A stretch of DNA of 64,000 nt from assembly GCA_963747555.1 (NCBI GenBank), contig CAVVFZ010000029.1, forward strand, positions 1 to 64,000. The letters run 5' to 3'. This DNA is from DUZB01 sp963747555 (GTDB lineage: Bacteria; Desulfobacterota; DSM-4660; Desulfatiglandales; Desulfatiglandaceae). Below are positions 1-11,396 of this stretch, in pieces. The position numbers and the translations under genes are program-made. Each line of letters begins with the position of its first letter. Within the stretch, counting starts at the first letter, position 1. The notes below the pieces were generated by a model that did no database searches, was not told where the DNA came from, and worked only from the letters and a program-made list of their open reading frames with translations.

Positions 1-208
1 ACAGTTGCCATTTCCGGCCCGTTGGGAATCCCGCGCCTCCCCGACCTTCCAGCCCTGAGTCCAGGACCATCTTCTTGATCTGTTCCGGAGAGTCGTTCCG
101 AAGCATTTCTTCAAGCCCCTGATATCCCCCCGTCCCGCGGTACTCCTCCAGGGAGATGGTCTGGTGTTCCTGCCTGTCCTGCAAGATGAAGGATTGTCCG
201 CCCGCCAT
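1..208 (-). CDS. nuoF: NADH-quinone oxidoreductase subunit F, N-terminal part (cut by window edge)
   Basis: NuoF is the FMN- and NADH-binding subunit of respiratory complex I, on the cytoplasmic arm. Only the first 69 codons lie in the window. The stretch GRGGAGFPTGRKW at residues 55-67 is the glycine-rich flavin/NADH-site signature of the family, which makes the call firm despite the short length. The ATG shares its A with the TAA stop of nuoE (TAATG), so the two are translationally coupled. Gene order E-F is the usual one, and the operon continues beyond position 1. Confidence 0.93.
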   Translation of the reverse strand, partial: MAGGQSFILQDRQEHQTISLEEYRGTGGYQGLEEMLRNDSPEQIKKMVLDSGLEGRGGAGFPTGRKWQL

Positions 209-702
209 TATCTGACCACCTCGCATGCAGGATGCTGCTGCCTGATGATGTCCAGGGTATTGTCAATGGAATCGGGCGTCAGAGGACCGTACGGCTTTCC
301 GTTGATAAGCATGACCGGTGCATGGTCGCAATATCCCACGCAGCACACCGGCAGAATGGTAAAGAGCCCGTCCTCCGTGGTTTCGCCCGGGGCGACTCCC
401 AGTTTTTTGCAGAGGTATTCCATGACGGATTCTTCTCCGTACATCCAGCAGATGCTGCTGTCGCACAGATGAATCACATACTTTCCCACCGGCTCCCGGT
501 AGATGAAGTCGTAAAAGGTAGCCAGTTCATCGATTTCAAGAGGCGTCATGTCGAGGAGATCGGCGGCTTCAAGCACCGCCTCGTCGCTCAGGTAACCGTA
601 ATAATTTTGAATGCCGTACATCACATTCACCGCCTGCTCCCGCGGGGCTTCACTCTCCCGGATCCGCTTTTGCAGTTCTTCTCTTATCTCCAGAGGCAGC
701 AT
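208..702 (-). CDS. nuoE: NADH-quinone oxidoreductase subunit E (2Fe-2S, thioredoxin-like)
   Basis: This 164-residue protein is the 24-kDa-type subunit that holds a 2Fe-2S cluster next to NuoF in complex I. The N-terminal helical part is followed by a thioredoxin-like domain with the cluster ligands C80-x4-C85 and C121-x3-C125 (motif CCVGYC). Length and motif match the family. It starts 10 bp after the nuoCD stop and ends overlapping the nuoF start by one base. It is the fourth nuo gene of the leftward operon. Nothing looks abnormal. Confidence 0.95.
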   Translation of the reverse strand: MLPLEIREELQKRIRESEAPREQAVNVMYGIQNYYGYLSDEAVLEAADLLDMTPLEIDELATFYDFIYREPVGKYVIHLCDSSICWMYGEESVMEYLCKKLGVAPGETTEDGLFTILPVCCVGYCDHAPVMLINGKPYGPLTPDSIDNTLDIIRQQHPACEVVR

Positions 703-712
703 GGGATCACTC

Positions 713-2461
713 CTACCTGTCCGTGTCCGGCATGATAAAATCGACCGAACCGATAATCGGGATTAAATCCGAAATGGACCCGCCTACCGCCATGAGCGGC
801 ATGGCCTGAAGATGGGCGAAATCAGGCGTTCGGACCCGCATGCGATAGGCCATGTTTCCTCCGTCGCTTACCACATAGTAGCCCTGTTCCCCCCTGGCGC
901 TCTCCGTGGTGAGGTAGGCTTCTCCTTTCGGAATTTTCGGTCCCCTTGTCACGTTGATAAAATGGTGGATAAGGCTCTCGATATCCTTGAGGGTATCGTC
1001 TTTTTTGGGGATGGCATAGCGGTAATCATCGGTGACATAACGGCCGGGCGGCATCTTTTCGGCCGCCTGTTCGATGATCCTCAAACTCTGGCGCATTTCC
1101 TCCACCCGCACCCGATAGCGGGCATAACAATCGCCCTCGCTGAAATAGGGAACTTCGAAATCAAACGCCTCATACCCCGAATAGGGGATGTTCTTCCTTA
1201 CATCCCAGTTCATGCCGCTTCCCCGCAGTACAGGGCCCGTCACCCCCCAGTCGATGGCGTCGTCCAGAGAAAGATGGCCGACCCCCTTTGTCCGCCCCTT
1301 GAAAATGGCATTTTTCGTCAGCAAAGCTTCATAGGCCTTGATACGGTCCGGAAAAATACGGATAAAATGGTCCACGGCTTCTTTCCATCCTTCCGGAAGG
1401 TCGGCCGCCAGCCCGCCCAGGCGAAACCATGCCGGATGCAGCCTGGCGCCGGTGATCAGTTCCACGATGTCCATGATCCGCTCGCGATCCGTGACCGTGT
1501 AAAAGATGGGGCTCATGGCGCCCGTGTCGTGGGCCAGCTCGCCCAGCCACATGAGATGGTTGCTGATCCGAAAGAATTCCGTAAGCATGACCCGAATGCA
1601 TTGGGCCCTGTCCGGGACTTTGATGCCGGCCAGGGTCTCCACGGAAAGCACGTAGGACAGGTTGTTGGCCACGCCGCTCAGGTAATCCACCCGATCCGTG
1701 TACGGCATGAACTGAAACCAGGACTGGCGTTCCCCGATCTTTTCCACGCCCCGGTGGTGATAGCCGATATCCATGTCCAGACCGCGGATCTCTTCTCCCG
1801 CGACCAGCAGGATAAAGCGCATGAGTCCGTGCGTGCTCACGTGATGGGGTCCGATATTGAGAAGATACTCCTCGTCGTCCCGCGGTGTGAAATACTCTCC
1901 GGCATCCAGGGGTTGCAGCTTCTCCGCATCTGCCCGGGTGTAAGGCGCCATCTCCGTGGCCCGGCCCTTAAAACTTTTTCGCAAGGGGAAGCCTTCCCAG
2001 GCCGGCGGCATGAGAATGCGGCGCAACTTAGGGTGCCCTTCAAACCGAATCCCGAAGAGATCGAACACCTCCCGTTCATACCAGTTGGCGGAAGGCCAGA
2101 TGTCCGTCACGCTCCGGGCAACGGGATTTTCGCCGTCGAGAGCCACTTTCAGACGGACCCGGCTCGCCGATTCATAGGAAAGCAGATGGTAGACCAGTGT
2201 ATAGTCGGAATAGTCTCCACGATCGCGCCGGCAGGATTCGTCAATGGCGGTCAGGTCCTCCAGACGCCGAAACCGGGGGGTCGATTCGGTCTTTAAAAAG
2301 CGCAACACCTCTTTCAGGGAGGATTCGTTCACATGGAATGTGAGCATATCCGAGGGATGCGGGGCCTCACGAATGCTATCCCCGAACCGTTCCCTCAGAG
2401 ATGCCCCCAGGCCCCTGTCCCTTTCATTGATTTTGATGCGATGCGCCGGCGGGGTCCACAT
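713..2461 (-). CDS. nuoCD: NADH-quinone oxidoreductase subunits C and D, fused
   Basis: This 582-residue fusion combines the 30-kDa subunit (NuoC, about residues 1-170) and the 49-kDa quinone-site subunit (NuoD, about residues 190-582) of complex I. NuoD hallmarks are visible: GPHHVSTHGLMRF, DIGYHHRGVEK and the C-terminal PDFAHLQAM and GSVDFIMPDTDR. The fused CD arrangement is known from gammaproteobacteria and several other groups. The ATG at 2461 is the best start, because longer in-frame versions run back into nuoB. Its GGAGGT is unusually close (one base of spacing), so a slightly different start is possible. The gene begins 25 bp after nuoB. Confidence 0.94.
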   Translation of the reverse strand: MWTPPAHRIKINERDRGLGASLRERFGDSIREAPHPSDMLTFHVNESSLKEVLRFLKTESTPRFRRLEDLTAIDESCRRDRGDYSDYTLVYHLLSYESASRVRLKVALDGENPVARSVTDIWPSANWYEREVFDLFGIRFEGHPKLRRILMPPAWEGFPLRKSFKGRATEMAPYTRADAEKLQPLDAGEYFTPRDDEEYLLNIGPHHVSTHGLMRFILLVAGEEIRGLDMDIGYHHRGVEKIGERQSWFQFMPYTDRVDYLSGVANNLSYVLSVETLAGIKVPDRAQCIRVMLTEFFRISNHLMWLGELAHDTGAMSPIFYTVTDRERIMDIVELITGARLHPAWFRLGGLAADLPEGWKEAVDHFIRIFPDRIKAYEALLTKNAIFKGRTKGVGHLSLDDAIDWGVTGPVLRGSGMNWDVRKNIPYSGYEAFDFEVPYFSEGDCYARYRVRVEEMRQSLRIIEQAAEKMPPGRYVTDDYRYAIPKKDDTLKDIESLIHHFINVTRGPKIPKGEAYLTTESARGEQGYYVVSDGGNMAYRMRVRTPDFAHLQAMPLMAVGGSISDLIPIIGSVDFIMPDTDR

Positions 2462-2486
2462 CACCTCCGATCGGCTGTCCCGGAAA

Positions 2487-3078
2487 TCAGGGGGCGTTAC
2501 GGCGCGTGCCCCTGGGAGGCGTGCCGTAATAGCCGGGTCCCCGGGGTTCCCGCGACTTGGAAACCCCATCCACGAGGATCGGTTTTTGCGTGCCCTGCGT
2601 CCCCCCGGAAAAATGAAAGATGGAGCGAAGGGGCCTTTCCGTCTTGACCTTTTCCTGAAGGAGCGTCAGCCCCTGCAAAACCGCCTCGGGCCGGGGCGGA
2701 CAACCGGGGATATAGATATCCACCGGAAGGATCTGGTCAATGCCCTGGACCACGCTGTACACATCGTACATCCCGCCGCAGTTGGAGCAGGAACCCATGG
2801 ACATGACCCATTTGGGTTCGGGCATCTGTTCGTACAGGCGAAGAACCACGGGGGCGATCTTTTTGAAGACGGTCCCGGAGGTAATCAGGAGATCGGCCTG
2901 CCGGGGCGTTCCCCGAAGGACCTCGGCCCCGAACCGGCTGATATCGTACCGGGAGGTATAGGTCACCATCTGTTCGATAAAACAGCAGGACAGACCGAAA
3001 AACATGGGCCAGAAGCTGTACTGCCGGGACCAGTTGATCAGGCCGTCGATCCCGGAGATCGCCATGTCTTCCACATTA

Positions 3079-3107
<29 letters not shown>
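2487..3107 (-). CDS. nuoB: NADH-quinone oxidoreductase subunit B (N2 cluster)
   Basis: NuoB carries the N2 4Fe-4S cluster that passes electrons to quinone in complex I. All ligand motifs are present: the tandem CC in FGLSCCFIEQM, then GSCSNCGG and PGCPPRPE. A GTG at 3107 has an ideal AAGGAG seven bases upstream and gives 206 residues. The ATG at 3065 is an alternative with a weaker site. With the GTG start the gene overlaps the 3' end of pgi by 29 bp, so a sugar isomerase gene directly precedes and overlaps a complex I gene. The basic, proline- and glycine-rich C-terminal tail of about 30 residues is not typical of the family. Confidence 0.93.
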
Positions 3108-4746
<1,639 letters not shown>

Positions 4747-4750
<4 letters not shown>

Positions 4751-5952
4751 ATACATGCTCCTTTTCTGATCACAAGTTCCCTGGTGTGCCTCGCGATCAT
4801 CAGTTCCTCGTTGGTTTTCATAACCCGAACAGTGACCGGGCCGCCTTTCTTTGAAATGATCGGGGAATGATTTCTGTTCAATTCCCGATCGAGGCAAATG
4901 CCTAAGAATCCCAGTGGCGAGCAGATCCGCTCCCGGATGGGGGCGGCATTTTCGCCGATGCCACCCGTGAATACCAGGGTGTGCAGCCCGCCCAGGGCAG
5001 CGGCAAGGGCCCCGACGAATTTCCTCGCCTGGTAACAAAAAATATCCACCGCCAGAGCCGCTCGCGCGTCGGCGCCTTCCCGAGCCAGGAGGTCCTGCAT
5101 GTCCCCGCTGATCCCCGATATCCCCAAAAGACCAGCCCGGTGATTGATCAGAGAATTCACCGCCTCCGGGGTCATGTGCTTCTGCCGAAGCAGATAGACA
5201 ACGGCGCCCGGATCAAGATCTCCCGATCGCGTGCTCATGACCAGGCCGCCTGCCGGCGTCAGTCCCATGGTGGTGTCCACGCCCCTGCCGTCCTCGATGG
5301 CGGCCATACTGGCGCCGTTGCCCAGGTGCGCGATGATCAGTTTCCCGGATGCACGGCCCTTTTCCGTCTCCCTGTCCAACTCCCGGACGATAAATTCGTA
5401 GGAAAGTCCATGGAAACCATAACGCTGCAGGCCTTCCCGGGTGACGGATCCGGGCAGGGCGTATCTTCGCGCCACTTCCGGCATCCCTCCATGAAAGGCC
5501 GTGTCGAAACAGACCACTTGCGGCAGGTCGGGAAAATGCCGGTGGACAGCCTCCAGCGCTTTCATCTCGTCAGGCAGATGATCAGGCGCCAGAGGAATAA
5601 GACCTTTTAAATCCTCCATCAAAACGGGAGATACCCACTGGGGCGTCATGTGGACCTTTCCGCCATGCACCAGCCGATGTCCCACGGCGTTCAGATCCTT
5701 CCCGATCTCATGGTCCCGCAGCCAATCGAAGAGCGTTTTCAAGGCGGCCTCATGGTCGCGAAGGCTCAGTTCCCGGCTGATCAGCCGCTTGCCTTCATCA
5801 TCTTCCACCTGGAAAGACCCGTTGCTCAACCCGATTCCGGCCAGTTCCCCTTCCAGGACCCGGCTTTCGTTTTTCCCTATCCTGTAAAGGGAAAACTTGA
5901 TACTGGAAGAACCGCTGTTCATGGTAAGGATATGGATGTTTTCTTCTGCCAT
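4747..5952 (-). CDS. ackA: acetate kinase
   Basis: AckA converts acetyl-phosphate plus ADP to acetate plus ATP. The 401-residue frame is intact and shows the ASKHA-fold motifs MNSGSSSIKF, GHRLVHGG, CFDTAFH, RYGFHGLSYE, AHLGNGASMA, STRSGDLDPG and FTGGIGENA. The predicted start at 5952 lies 16 bp after the phosphoketolase stop. The stop overlaps pgi as ATGA. Coming directly after xfp, its substrate is very probably the acetyl-P made by phosphoketolase, a pairing seen in phosphoketolase pathways. No pta gene is seen nearby. Confidence 0.95.
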
Positions 5953-5968
5953 TTTTTCCGGTCCGATG

Positions 5969-8400
5969 TCAAAAAGGCCATTTCCAATCGGTGATGTCTT
6001 GCGGATCCATGCCGAACTCGTAGGCATGGTTCTTACAAGCAATCTGCCGGTCAAGGAAGGCCTCCCGCACCCCTGCCCCCTTTTCGCGGAAACGGGGTAT
6101 GCGGTCAATGGCGTCAATGGCCAGACTGAAACGGTCCGTCTCATTGCGGATTGCCAACTCAAGCGGCGTATTGATGTTTCCCTTTTCCTTGTAGCCGCGT
6201 ACATGAATGCGATGCTGGTCGGGCCGGCGGTACGTCAACCGATGGATCAGCCAGGGATAAGAATGAAAGTTGAAGACTACCGGCTTGCTGGCGGTGAAAA
6301 GGGCTTCGAATTCATGATCCGTCATCCCGTGAGGATGTTCCGTGTGCGGCACCAGCTTGAACAGATCCACCACATTCACGAATCGAACCTTTATGTCGGG
6401 GAGGTGCTGGCGAAGCAGGGCGGTGGCGGCCAGGGATTCCTTGGTCAGCACGTCGCCGCAGCTTGCCATGACCACATCCGGCTCTTCGCCTTGGTCGTTG
6501 CTCGCCCAGTCCCAGATGCCCGCGCCCTTGGTGCAGTGGACGATGGCCGCATCCATGTCGAGATACTGCAAATGGACCTGCTTGTCCGCCACGACAACGT
6601 TGACATAGCCCGAACTTCGCAGGCAATGATCGGCTACGGAAAGCAGGCAGTTGGCATCGGGAGGCAGGTAGATGCGCACCACATCGGGGCTCTTATTGGC
6701 GACCACATCCAGAAAACCGGGATCCTGATGCGTAAATCCGTTGTGGTCCTGCCGCCAGACCAGGGCCGTGATCAAGAGGTTGAGAGATGCGATTTTGGCC
6801 CGCCAGGACAGATCATTGCATTTTTCCAGCCACTTGGCGTGCTGGTTGAACATGGAATCGATGACGTGGATAAAAGGCTTCATAACTGTTGATGAAAGCC
6901 GTGACGGCCGCTCAGGATATACCCCTCCAGCCACCCTTCCACCGTGTGTTCGCTGAGCATCTCCATGACGCGGCCTTTCCGGTCCAGTTCTCCTCCGTCG
7001 TCGTCCTCCGGAAAATATTCCGCCAGCCAGACTTTTTTTGCTGACCTCATAGAGGGCTTCAAGTTTGTTGGATTGCGTCTCGTCCGGCCCGAAGACGCGA
7101 AAGTTCCTCATGTTGCGCCGCATGACTTCCCTGAGCAGATTCCCCAGGGTGGGAACATTTCCGGCAAAAGTGTCCACCGGGTTTCTTCACGGCAAGGGCA
7201 TATTCGCGGAAATCGGGCATGTCCAGAGGCCGTGCGCAACAGCCCTCCGTTGGCCACGGGATTTGCGCTCATGCGCCTGTTCCCTTTGGGCGCCAGGGCC
7301 TTAAGCTCCGGGAAGCAGCCGCCCCTGTTCGTCAAAATGCTCCTCAGGCTTGTAGCTGCGCATCCAGGTTTCCAGCAATTCCAGGTGGGCCGGGTTGCCG
7401 GCGATGTTGGTGAGGGGGATTTGGTGCGCCCGCCAGAACCCTTCCAGATAGTGTCCGTCCACCTCCCGAGGCGCGGTCCACCCCTTGGGGCTCCGCAGAA
7501 TAATCATGGGCCAGCGAGGCCGGAACGCCTTGCCGGACTGCCGCGCCGTCTCCTGGAACTTGTGGATCTCCAGTACGCAATGTTCCATGGTGGCCGCCAT
7601 GGCCTGGTGCATGCTGTTGGGTTCGCTGCCTTCCACGAAGTAAGGAGTGTACCCGTAGCCTATGAAAAGCGCTTCCAGCTCTTCGTGGCTGATGCGGGCC
7701 AGAATAGTGGGGTTGTTGATCTTGTAACCGTTGAGGTGCAGGACCGGCAGTACCGCTCCGTCGCGTAATCGGGTTGAGGAATTTGTTGCTGTGCCAGCTC
7801 GTCGCGAGAGGACCGGTCTCCGACTTCGCCGTCGCCCACCATAGCTGAGGGCGATCAGGTCCGGATTGTCGAAAACCGTCCCGAACGCATGAGAAATACT
7901 GTAGCCCAAGTTCCCCGCCCTCATGGATGACTGCCGGGGGTTTCCGGGGTGGCGTGGCTGCCGATGCCGCCGGGAAAGGAAAACTGCTTGAAGAAACGCC
8001 GCATCCCCGCCAGGTCTTCACTCTTGTCCGGGTACACCTCTGAATAGGTTCCTTCGAGGTATGCCTGGGACAGAACGGACGGCGCTCCGTGACCGGGACC
8101 GGAGATGTAGATGGCGTTCAGATGGTATTTGGTGATCAGGCGGTTGAAGTGGATGTAGGTGAAACATTGGCCGGGGTCCGAGCCCCAGTGTCCCAGCAGT
8201 CGCGGTTTTATGTGATCCAGCGTCAGCGGCTCCCTGAGCAAGGGGTTGTCTCTGAGGTACAGCATTCCCATGCAAAGGTAGAGGCTGGCCTGCCAGTAAG
8301 CGTCGATTCCGCGCAGTTCATCCGGGCTCAGCGGGGCGTCCTTGATGGTGGACCGAGCAGGGCCGTAAGCCTTGATGCTTTGTTCGGCACGGTCCGCCAT
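5969..8400 (-). pseudogene. xfp: xylulose-5-P/fructose-6-P phosphoketolase, eleven +1 frameshifts
   Basis: Phosphoketolase is a thiamine-diphosphate enzyme that splits xylulose-5-P or fructose-6-P with phosphate, giving acetyl-P plus glyceraldehyde-3-P or erythrose-4-P. Signatures occur in order across frames: LLGHWGSDPGQ, GPGHGAPSVL, EGTYSEVYPDKSED, FSFPGGIGSHATPETPGS, IHEGGELG, VGDGE, ETGPLATSWHSNKF, LHLNGYKI, FRVFGPDET, WRQDHNGFTHQDPGF and YLPPDANCLLSVADHCLRS. Extra bases fall near 7930, 7906, 7844, 7823, 7763, 7309, 7233, 7176, 7036, 6896 and 6873. Each one shifts the frame the same way. Deleting eleven bases from the 2432 leaves exactly 807 codons, about the normal length. The first 470 and last 900 bases are clean. 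The start is placed at ATG 8400, without a clear ribosome site. Confidence 0.9.
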
Positions 8401-8462
8401 CGGTTGTCCGGCGGAACAGCCCGTAAGGGCGTTCCCCTCTTCTTTTCCGTTTCCAAGTGTTT

Positions 8463-8864
8463 TTATCTTCCGATCTTCCAATTGAGCCCTCCTTTCTTCC
8501 AAACATAGAAAAGGCTTAAGAGCAGCACAAGGATGAAAAACGTGATCCGCAACCATCCGATCCATCCCAGTTCACTAAAGGCCACGGCCCAGGCAAAAAT
8601 GAAAACAGTCTCCAGATCGAAAACGAGAAAGAAAAGGGCCACCAGATAAAAAGGAACCGGATAACGAAACCAGGCGCTTCCCGTCGGGATGATGCCGCAT
8701 TCGTAAGGGGTGGCTTTTTCGGGAGTTGCCTTTTTTTCCCCAAGCCAGGCGCAAAGGAATAAGAGCACCCCGACGAGAGAAAAAACCATCACCGCATAGA
8801 GTGCCAGGCTGAATATCCCCGGTTCCCATGGTGAAAAACTCGAAACGACGTCGTGCGCTGTCAT
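8463..8864 (-). CDS. nuoA: NADH-quinone oxidoreductase subunit A
   Basis: NuoA is a small membrane subunit at the hinge of complex I. The 133-residue protein has three predicted membrane helices and the family signature ATPYECGIIPTG followed by RYPVPFYLVALFFLVFDLE. The ATG at 8864 has GGGAGG at good spacing; longer in-frame versions lack support. It is the first gene of the leftward operon. It is separated from nuoB by about 5.4 kb holding xfp, ackA and pgi, which is very unusual for nuo operons, where A and B are normally adjacent. Confidence 0.95.
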   Translation of the reverse strand: MTAHDVVSSFSPWEPGIFSLALYAVMVFSLVGVLLFLCAWLGEKKATPEKATPYECGIIPTGSAWFRYPVPFYLVALFFLVFDLETVFIFAWAVAFSELGWIGWLRITFFILVLLLSLFYVWKKGGLNWKIGR

Positions 8865-9034
8865 GCTGTGCCTCCCGGGATTGATACATCCTCCTGACCA
8901 TCCTGATCGAGTGCCCAGCATAGAAAACGGCTGCCGCGAAAGAAATGGGGTGTATCCTGTATTTTGGTTCGGACTGAAAAGTATTTACTTTATCACAGTC
9001 AGACAAAGCTTCTACAATAAAAAGCCATTTACGG

Positions 9035-9121
9035 GTATCCTGTTTAAATTTTTCGACAACGCAATTGGTGTCAGGAAGCCATTTCGTCACGAGGTCTTTT
9101 TTGCTGCCGCATCTGATTCCT
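9035..9121. repeat. half copy of the MITE-like palindromic repeat (copy 1)
   Basis: It starts with GTATCC, continues through a diverged outer arm, and reaches the 28-base inner arm at 9086-9113 (begins GTCACGAGGTC, ends GCTGCCGCATC). That inner arm is identical to the one in copy 2. The match continues a few bases (CTGATTCC, as in copy 2 read in reverse) and then stops. The partner arm is missing, so this is half an element. Confidence 0.8.
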
Positions 9122-9363
9122 AAACCGCAAAGAGATGAGTCCTTGATGGACGCGTTGTCCTTCCCCAAAATAAATACCATCCTTCCATCCACGAAATGGG
9201 GTTTCCAACCCATTTTGGTTTTCCGCGAAACTGATAAGATTATAAAAAATATTTGCAATCTGGGCGGTTAGCCGTTAGCGCTCAAAATAAGAGATTTCAG
9301 AGTCCTTAAGCACTCATGATTAAGAATTTTGTCGCCCCCGTCCTTGAAAACTGAGGCAGAGCC

Positions 9364-9391
9364 AATGGCTAATGGCTAATGACCAATGACC
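9364..9391. repeat. short heptamer tandem repeat
   Basis: Two copies of AATGGCT are followed directly by two copies of AATGACC, 20 bp before the rpiB start. This may be replication slippage in the leader. No function is implied. Confidence 0.6.
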
Positions 9392-9411
9392 AACTGCATA
9401 GAGGAAGAATA

Positions 9412-9870
9412 ATGCGCATCGGGATTGCCGCCGATCATGGCGGATATGATATGAAGCAGCAACTCATGACGACGCTGGCGGCTTCTGGAAATGTGCTGGT
9501 GGATTTTGGAGCGACACGGCTGGATCCGGAAGATGATTACCCCCTGTTCGTGATCCCTCTCGCGCAGGCTGTTGCATGCGGCGAGGTGACCCGGGGGATC
9601 GCCGTCTGCGGAAGCGGCGTGGGCGCCTGCATTGCGGCCAATAAAGTCAGAGGGGTTCGGGCCGCATTGATCATGGACAGCTTCTCGGCCCATCAGGGGG
9701 TGGAAGACGATGACATGAACGTCCTCTGCCTCGGAGGACATGTTGTGGGGTTTTCCCTGGCGAGAGAGCTGGCAATAACATTTTTGGACGCTCGGTTCAA
9801 GGGCGCGGAACGATTTCGACGTCGTTTGGAAAAGATCGAAATCTTGGAGAAAGGGGAAAAAGAGCCATGA
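9412..9870 (+). CDS. rpiB: ribose-5-phosphate isomerase B
   Basis: RpiB interconverts ribulose-5-P and ribose-5-P. The 152-residue protein begins MRIGIAADHGGYDMK, with the family's substrate-binding D8-H9-G. It carries the catalytic cysteine in CGSGVGACIAANK and the C-terminal LCLGGHVVG. A longer in-frame version (from 9379) adds 11 unconserved residues; the ATG at 9412 has AGAGGA upstream and matches the family start. The stop overlaps the tal start as ATGA, so the two form a coupled pair. Confidence 0.93.
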   Translation: MRIGIAADHGGYDMKQQLMTTLAASGNVLVDFGATRLDPEDDYPLFVIPLAQAVACGEVTRGIAVCGSGVGACIAANKVRGVRAALIMDSFSAHQGVEDDDMNVLCLGGHVVGFSLARELAITFLDARFKGAERFRRRLEKIEILEKGEKEP

Positions 9871-10997
9871 AGAAAAATCCTTTACTTGCAATCCAGGAAT
9901 TCGGCCAAAGCATCTGGCTGGACTTTATTCAGCGAAAAATGATTGCCTCAGGAGAGTTGAAACGGTTGATAGAGGAAGACGGCCTTCGAGGGATAACCTC
10001 CAACCCCAGCATCTTTGAAAAAGCGATTGGGGGAAGCGAGGATTACGACGATCATATCCGGGCGCTCGTGGCGGAGGGAAAGTCCACCGAGGAGATTTAC
10101 CAGACCCTGACGGTGAAAGATGTGGGGGACGCCGCCGACTTCTTTCGTCCCCTCTATGACAACTCCGATGGCGGACACGGGTTTGTCAGTTTGGAGGTGA
10201 ACCCGCACCTGGCCCGTGACGTGGAAGGCACCCTGTCGGAGGCCCGGCGGCTCTGGTCGGCCCTGAATCGGCCGAATGTATTTATCAAGGTGCCCGCCAC
10301 CAGGGAAGGGTTGACCTGCATCACGTCGTTAATCAGCGAGGGGATCAACGTCAATGTGACCCTCCTTTTTGGTCTGCCCCGTTACAGGGAGGTGGCCGAG
10401 GCCTATCTCGCGGGTCTTGAAAAAGGGATGGAAAACGGAAAACCCTTGTCCCGGGTCGCGTCGGTAGCCAGTTTTTTCCTGAGCAGGATCGATGTCCTGG
10501 TGGACCCTCTGTTGGAAAAAAAGATGAAAGCCGGGGGTCAACAGGCGGAAACGGCCCAACGGATTCATGGCGAACTGGCCATTTCCAGCGCCAAGGTCGC
10601 CTATACGATCTACAAGGAGATGTTCGGCGGCGAACGGTTCCGCCGATTGGCCGCGCAAGGCGCGCGGTCCCAGCGCGTCCTGTGGGCCAGCACCAGCACC
10701 AAAAACCCTGATTATTCCGACGTCAAATACGTCGAACCCCTCATAGGCCCTGAAACCGTTAACACCTTGCCCAGGGAGACGCTCGATGCTTACAGAGACC
10801 ACGGATCGCCCGCGGCGCGACTGGAAAAGGGAGTGAAGGAAGCCGAGGAGACGCTGCGGGAACTCTCCCGGCTGGGGATCCAGCTGGATGATGTGACAAG
10901 GCAGTTGGTGGAGGAAGGCATTGAGAAATTCAACAAGCCCTATGATGCATTGATGGAGACCTTGAGAAAAAAGCACGCCGGCTATGCCGGAGAATGA
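9867..10997 (+). CDS. tal: transaldolase
   Basis: Transaldolase moves a three-carbon ketol unit between sedoheptulose-7-P and fructose-6-P. The 376-residue length fits the long bacterial Tal subfamily. Visible motifs are GLRGITSNPSIFEKAI, the Schiff-base lysine region NVFIKVPATREGL, ISEGINVNVTLLF and LWASTSTKNPDYSDVKYVE. It overlaps rpiB by 4 bp. With rpiB, gnd and zwf it provides pentose-phosphate interconversion. No transketolase or ribulose-P epimerase is in the window. Confidence 0.95.
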   Translation: MKKNPLLAIQEFGQSIWLDFIQRKMIASGELKRLIEEDGLRGITSNPSIFEKAIGGSEDYDDHIRALVAEGKSTEEIYQTLTVKDVGDAADFFRPLYDNSDGGHGFVSLEVNPHLARDVEGTLSEARRLWSALNRPNVFIKVPATREGLTCITSLISEGINVNVTLLFGLPRYREVAEAYLAGLEKGMENGKPLSRVASVASFFLSRIDVLVDPLLEKKMKAGGQQAETAQRIHGELAISSAKVAYTIYKEMFGGERFRRLAAQGARSQRVLWASTSTKNPDYSDVKYVEPLIGPETVNTLPRETLDAYRDHGSPAARLEKGVKEAEETLRELSRLGIQLDDVTRQLVEEGIEKFNKPYDALMETLRKKHAGYAGE

Positions 10998-11396
10998 TGA
11001 ACGGAAAAAACCCTTCATGTTCTTCATGCTCTTCATGGTAACCAAAAAAGTTTTGCGTTCTAATTAGGGTATGTCTTTTAAAGGTGAACAAGATGTATCT
11101 TATGCAAGAATCCCGGCAGGAATGAAGTCACGAGGTCTTTTTTGCTGCCGCATCTTGGATAAACCTTCACGGTCCGTTGAGAGGCCCTTCCATGCTGGTA
11201 CAACAAACCCCCTCGAGATTCCTCCTTGGTCGTACCAGCATGTAAGGACCGGTGCTCCCATGGGAATCAGATGCGGCAGCAAAAAAGACCTCGTGACGGA
11301 ATGGTTTTTCCTGGTCATCCTTTTGCTACCAGGAATTGAATAGGATACACCAAGATTCATTCACGGGTATGGGATCTAAATGGGAGAGGGACGGGT
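10998..11396. other. intergenic region with a full MITE-like repeat
   Basis: About 400 bp between tal and the HAD phosphatase. Most of it is the complete repeat copy 2 (11095-11348). Just after tal there is an iterated TTCATG motif (near 11015-11040). No terminator with a U-tract is evident. Confidence 0.75.
11095..11348. mobile_element. MITE-like palindromic element, full copy 2 (254 bp)
   Basis: The ends are inverted: it begins GTATCTTATGCAAGAATCC and ends GGAATTGAATAGGATAC. Inner arms at 11127-11154 and 11270-11297 are perfect 28-base inverted repeats (GTCACGAGGTC...GCTGCCGCATC). A third nested pair (CATGCTGGTAC / GTACCAGCATG) sits near the centre. The flanking octamers AACAAGAT (left) and ACCAAGAT (right) agree at 7 of 8 positions, as expected for an ageing 8-bp target duplication. 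There is no coding capacity, so it is non-autonomous. Confidence 0.8.

Larger units (their letters stand above)
8865..9411. other. divergent intergenic region between nuoA and rpiB
   Basis: This 547-bp stretch separates the leftward nuo/phosphoketolase operon from the rightward rpiB-tal pair and should carry promoters for both. No reading frame in it resembles a known gene. It holds a half copy of the MITE-like repeat (9035-9121) and a short heptamer repeat just before rpiB. No sigma-70 or sigma-54 promoter could be assigned with confidence by eye. Confidence 0.7.

Noticed and set aside
812..2296. A 494-residue rightward reading frame antisense to nuoCD
   Set aside because: It is the complementary shadow of a conserved gene and has no recognisable family.
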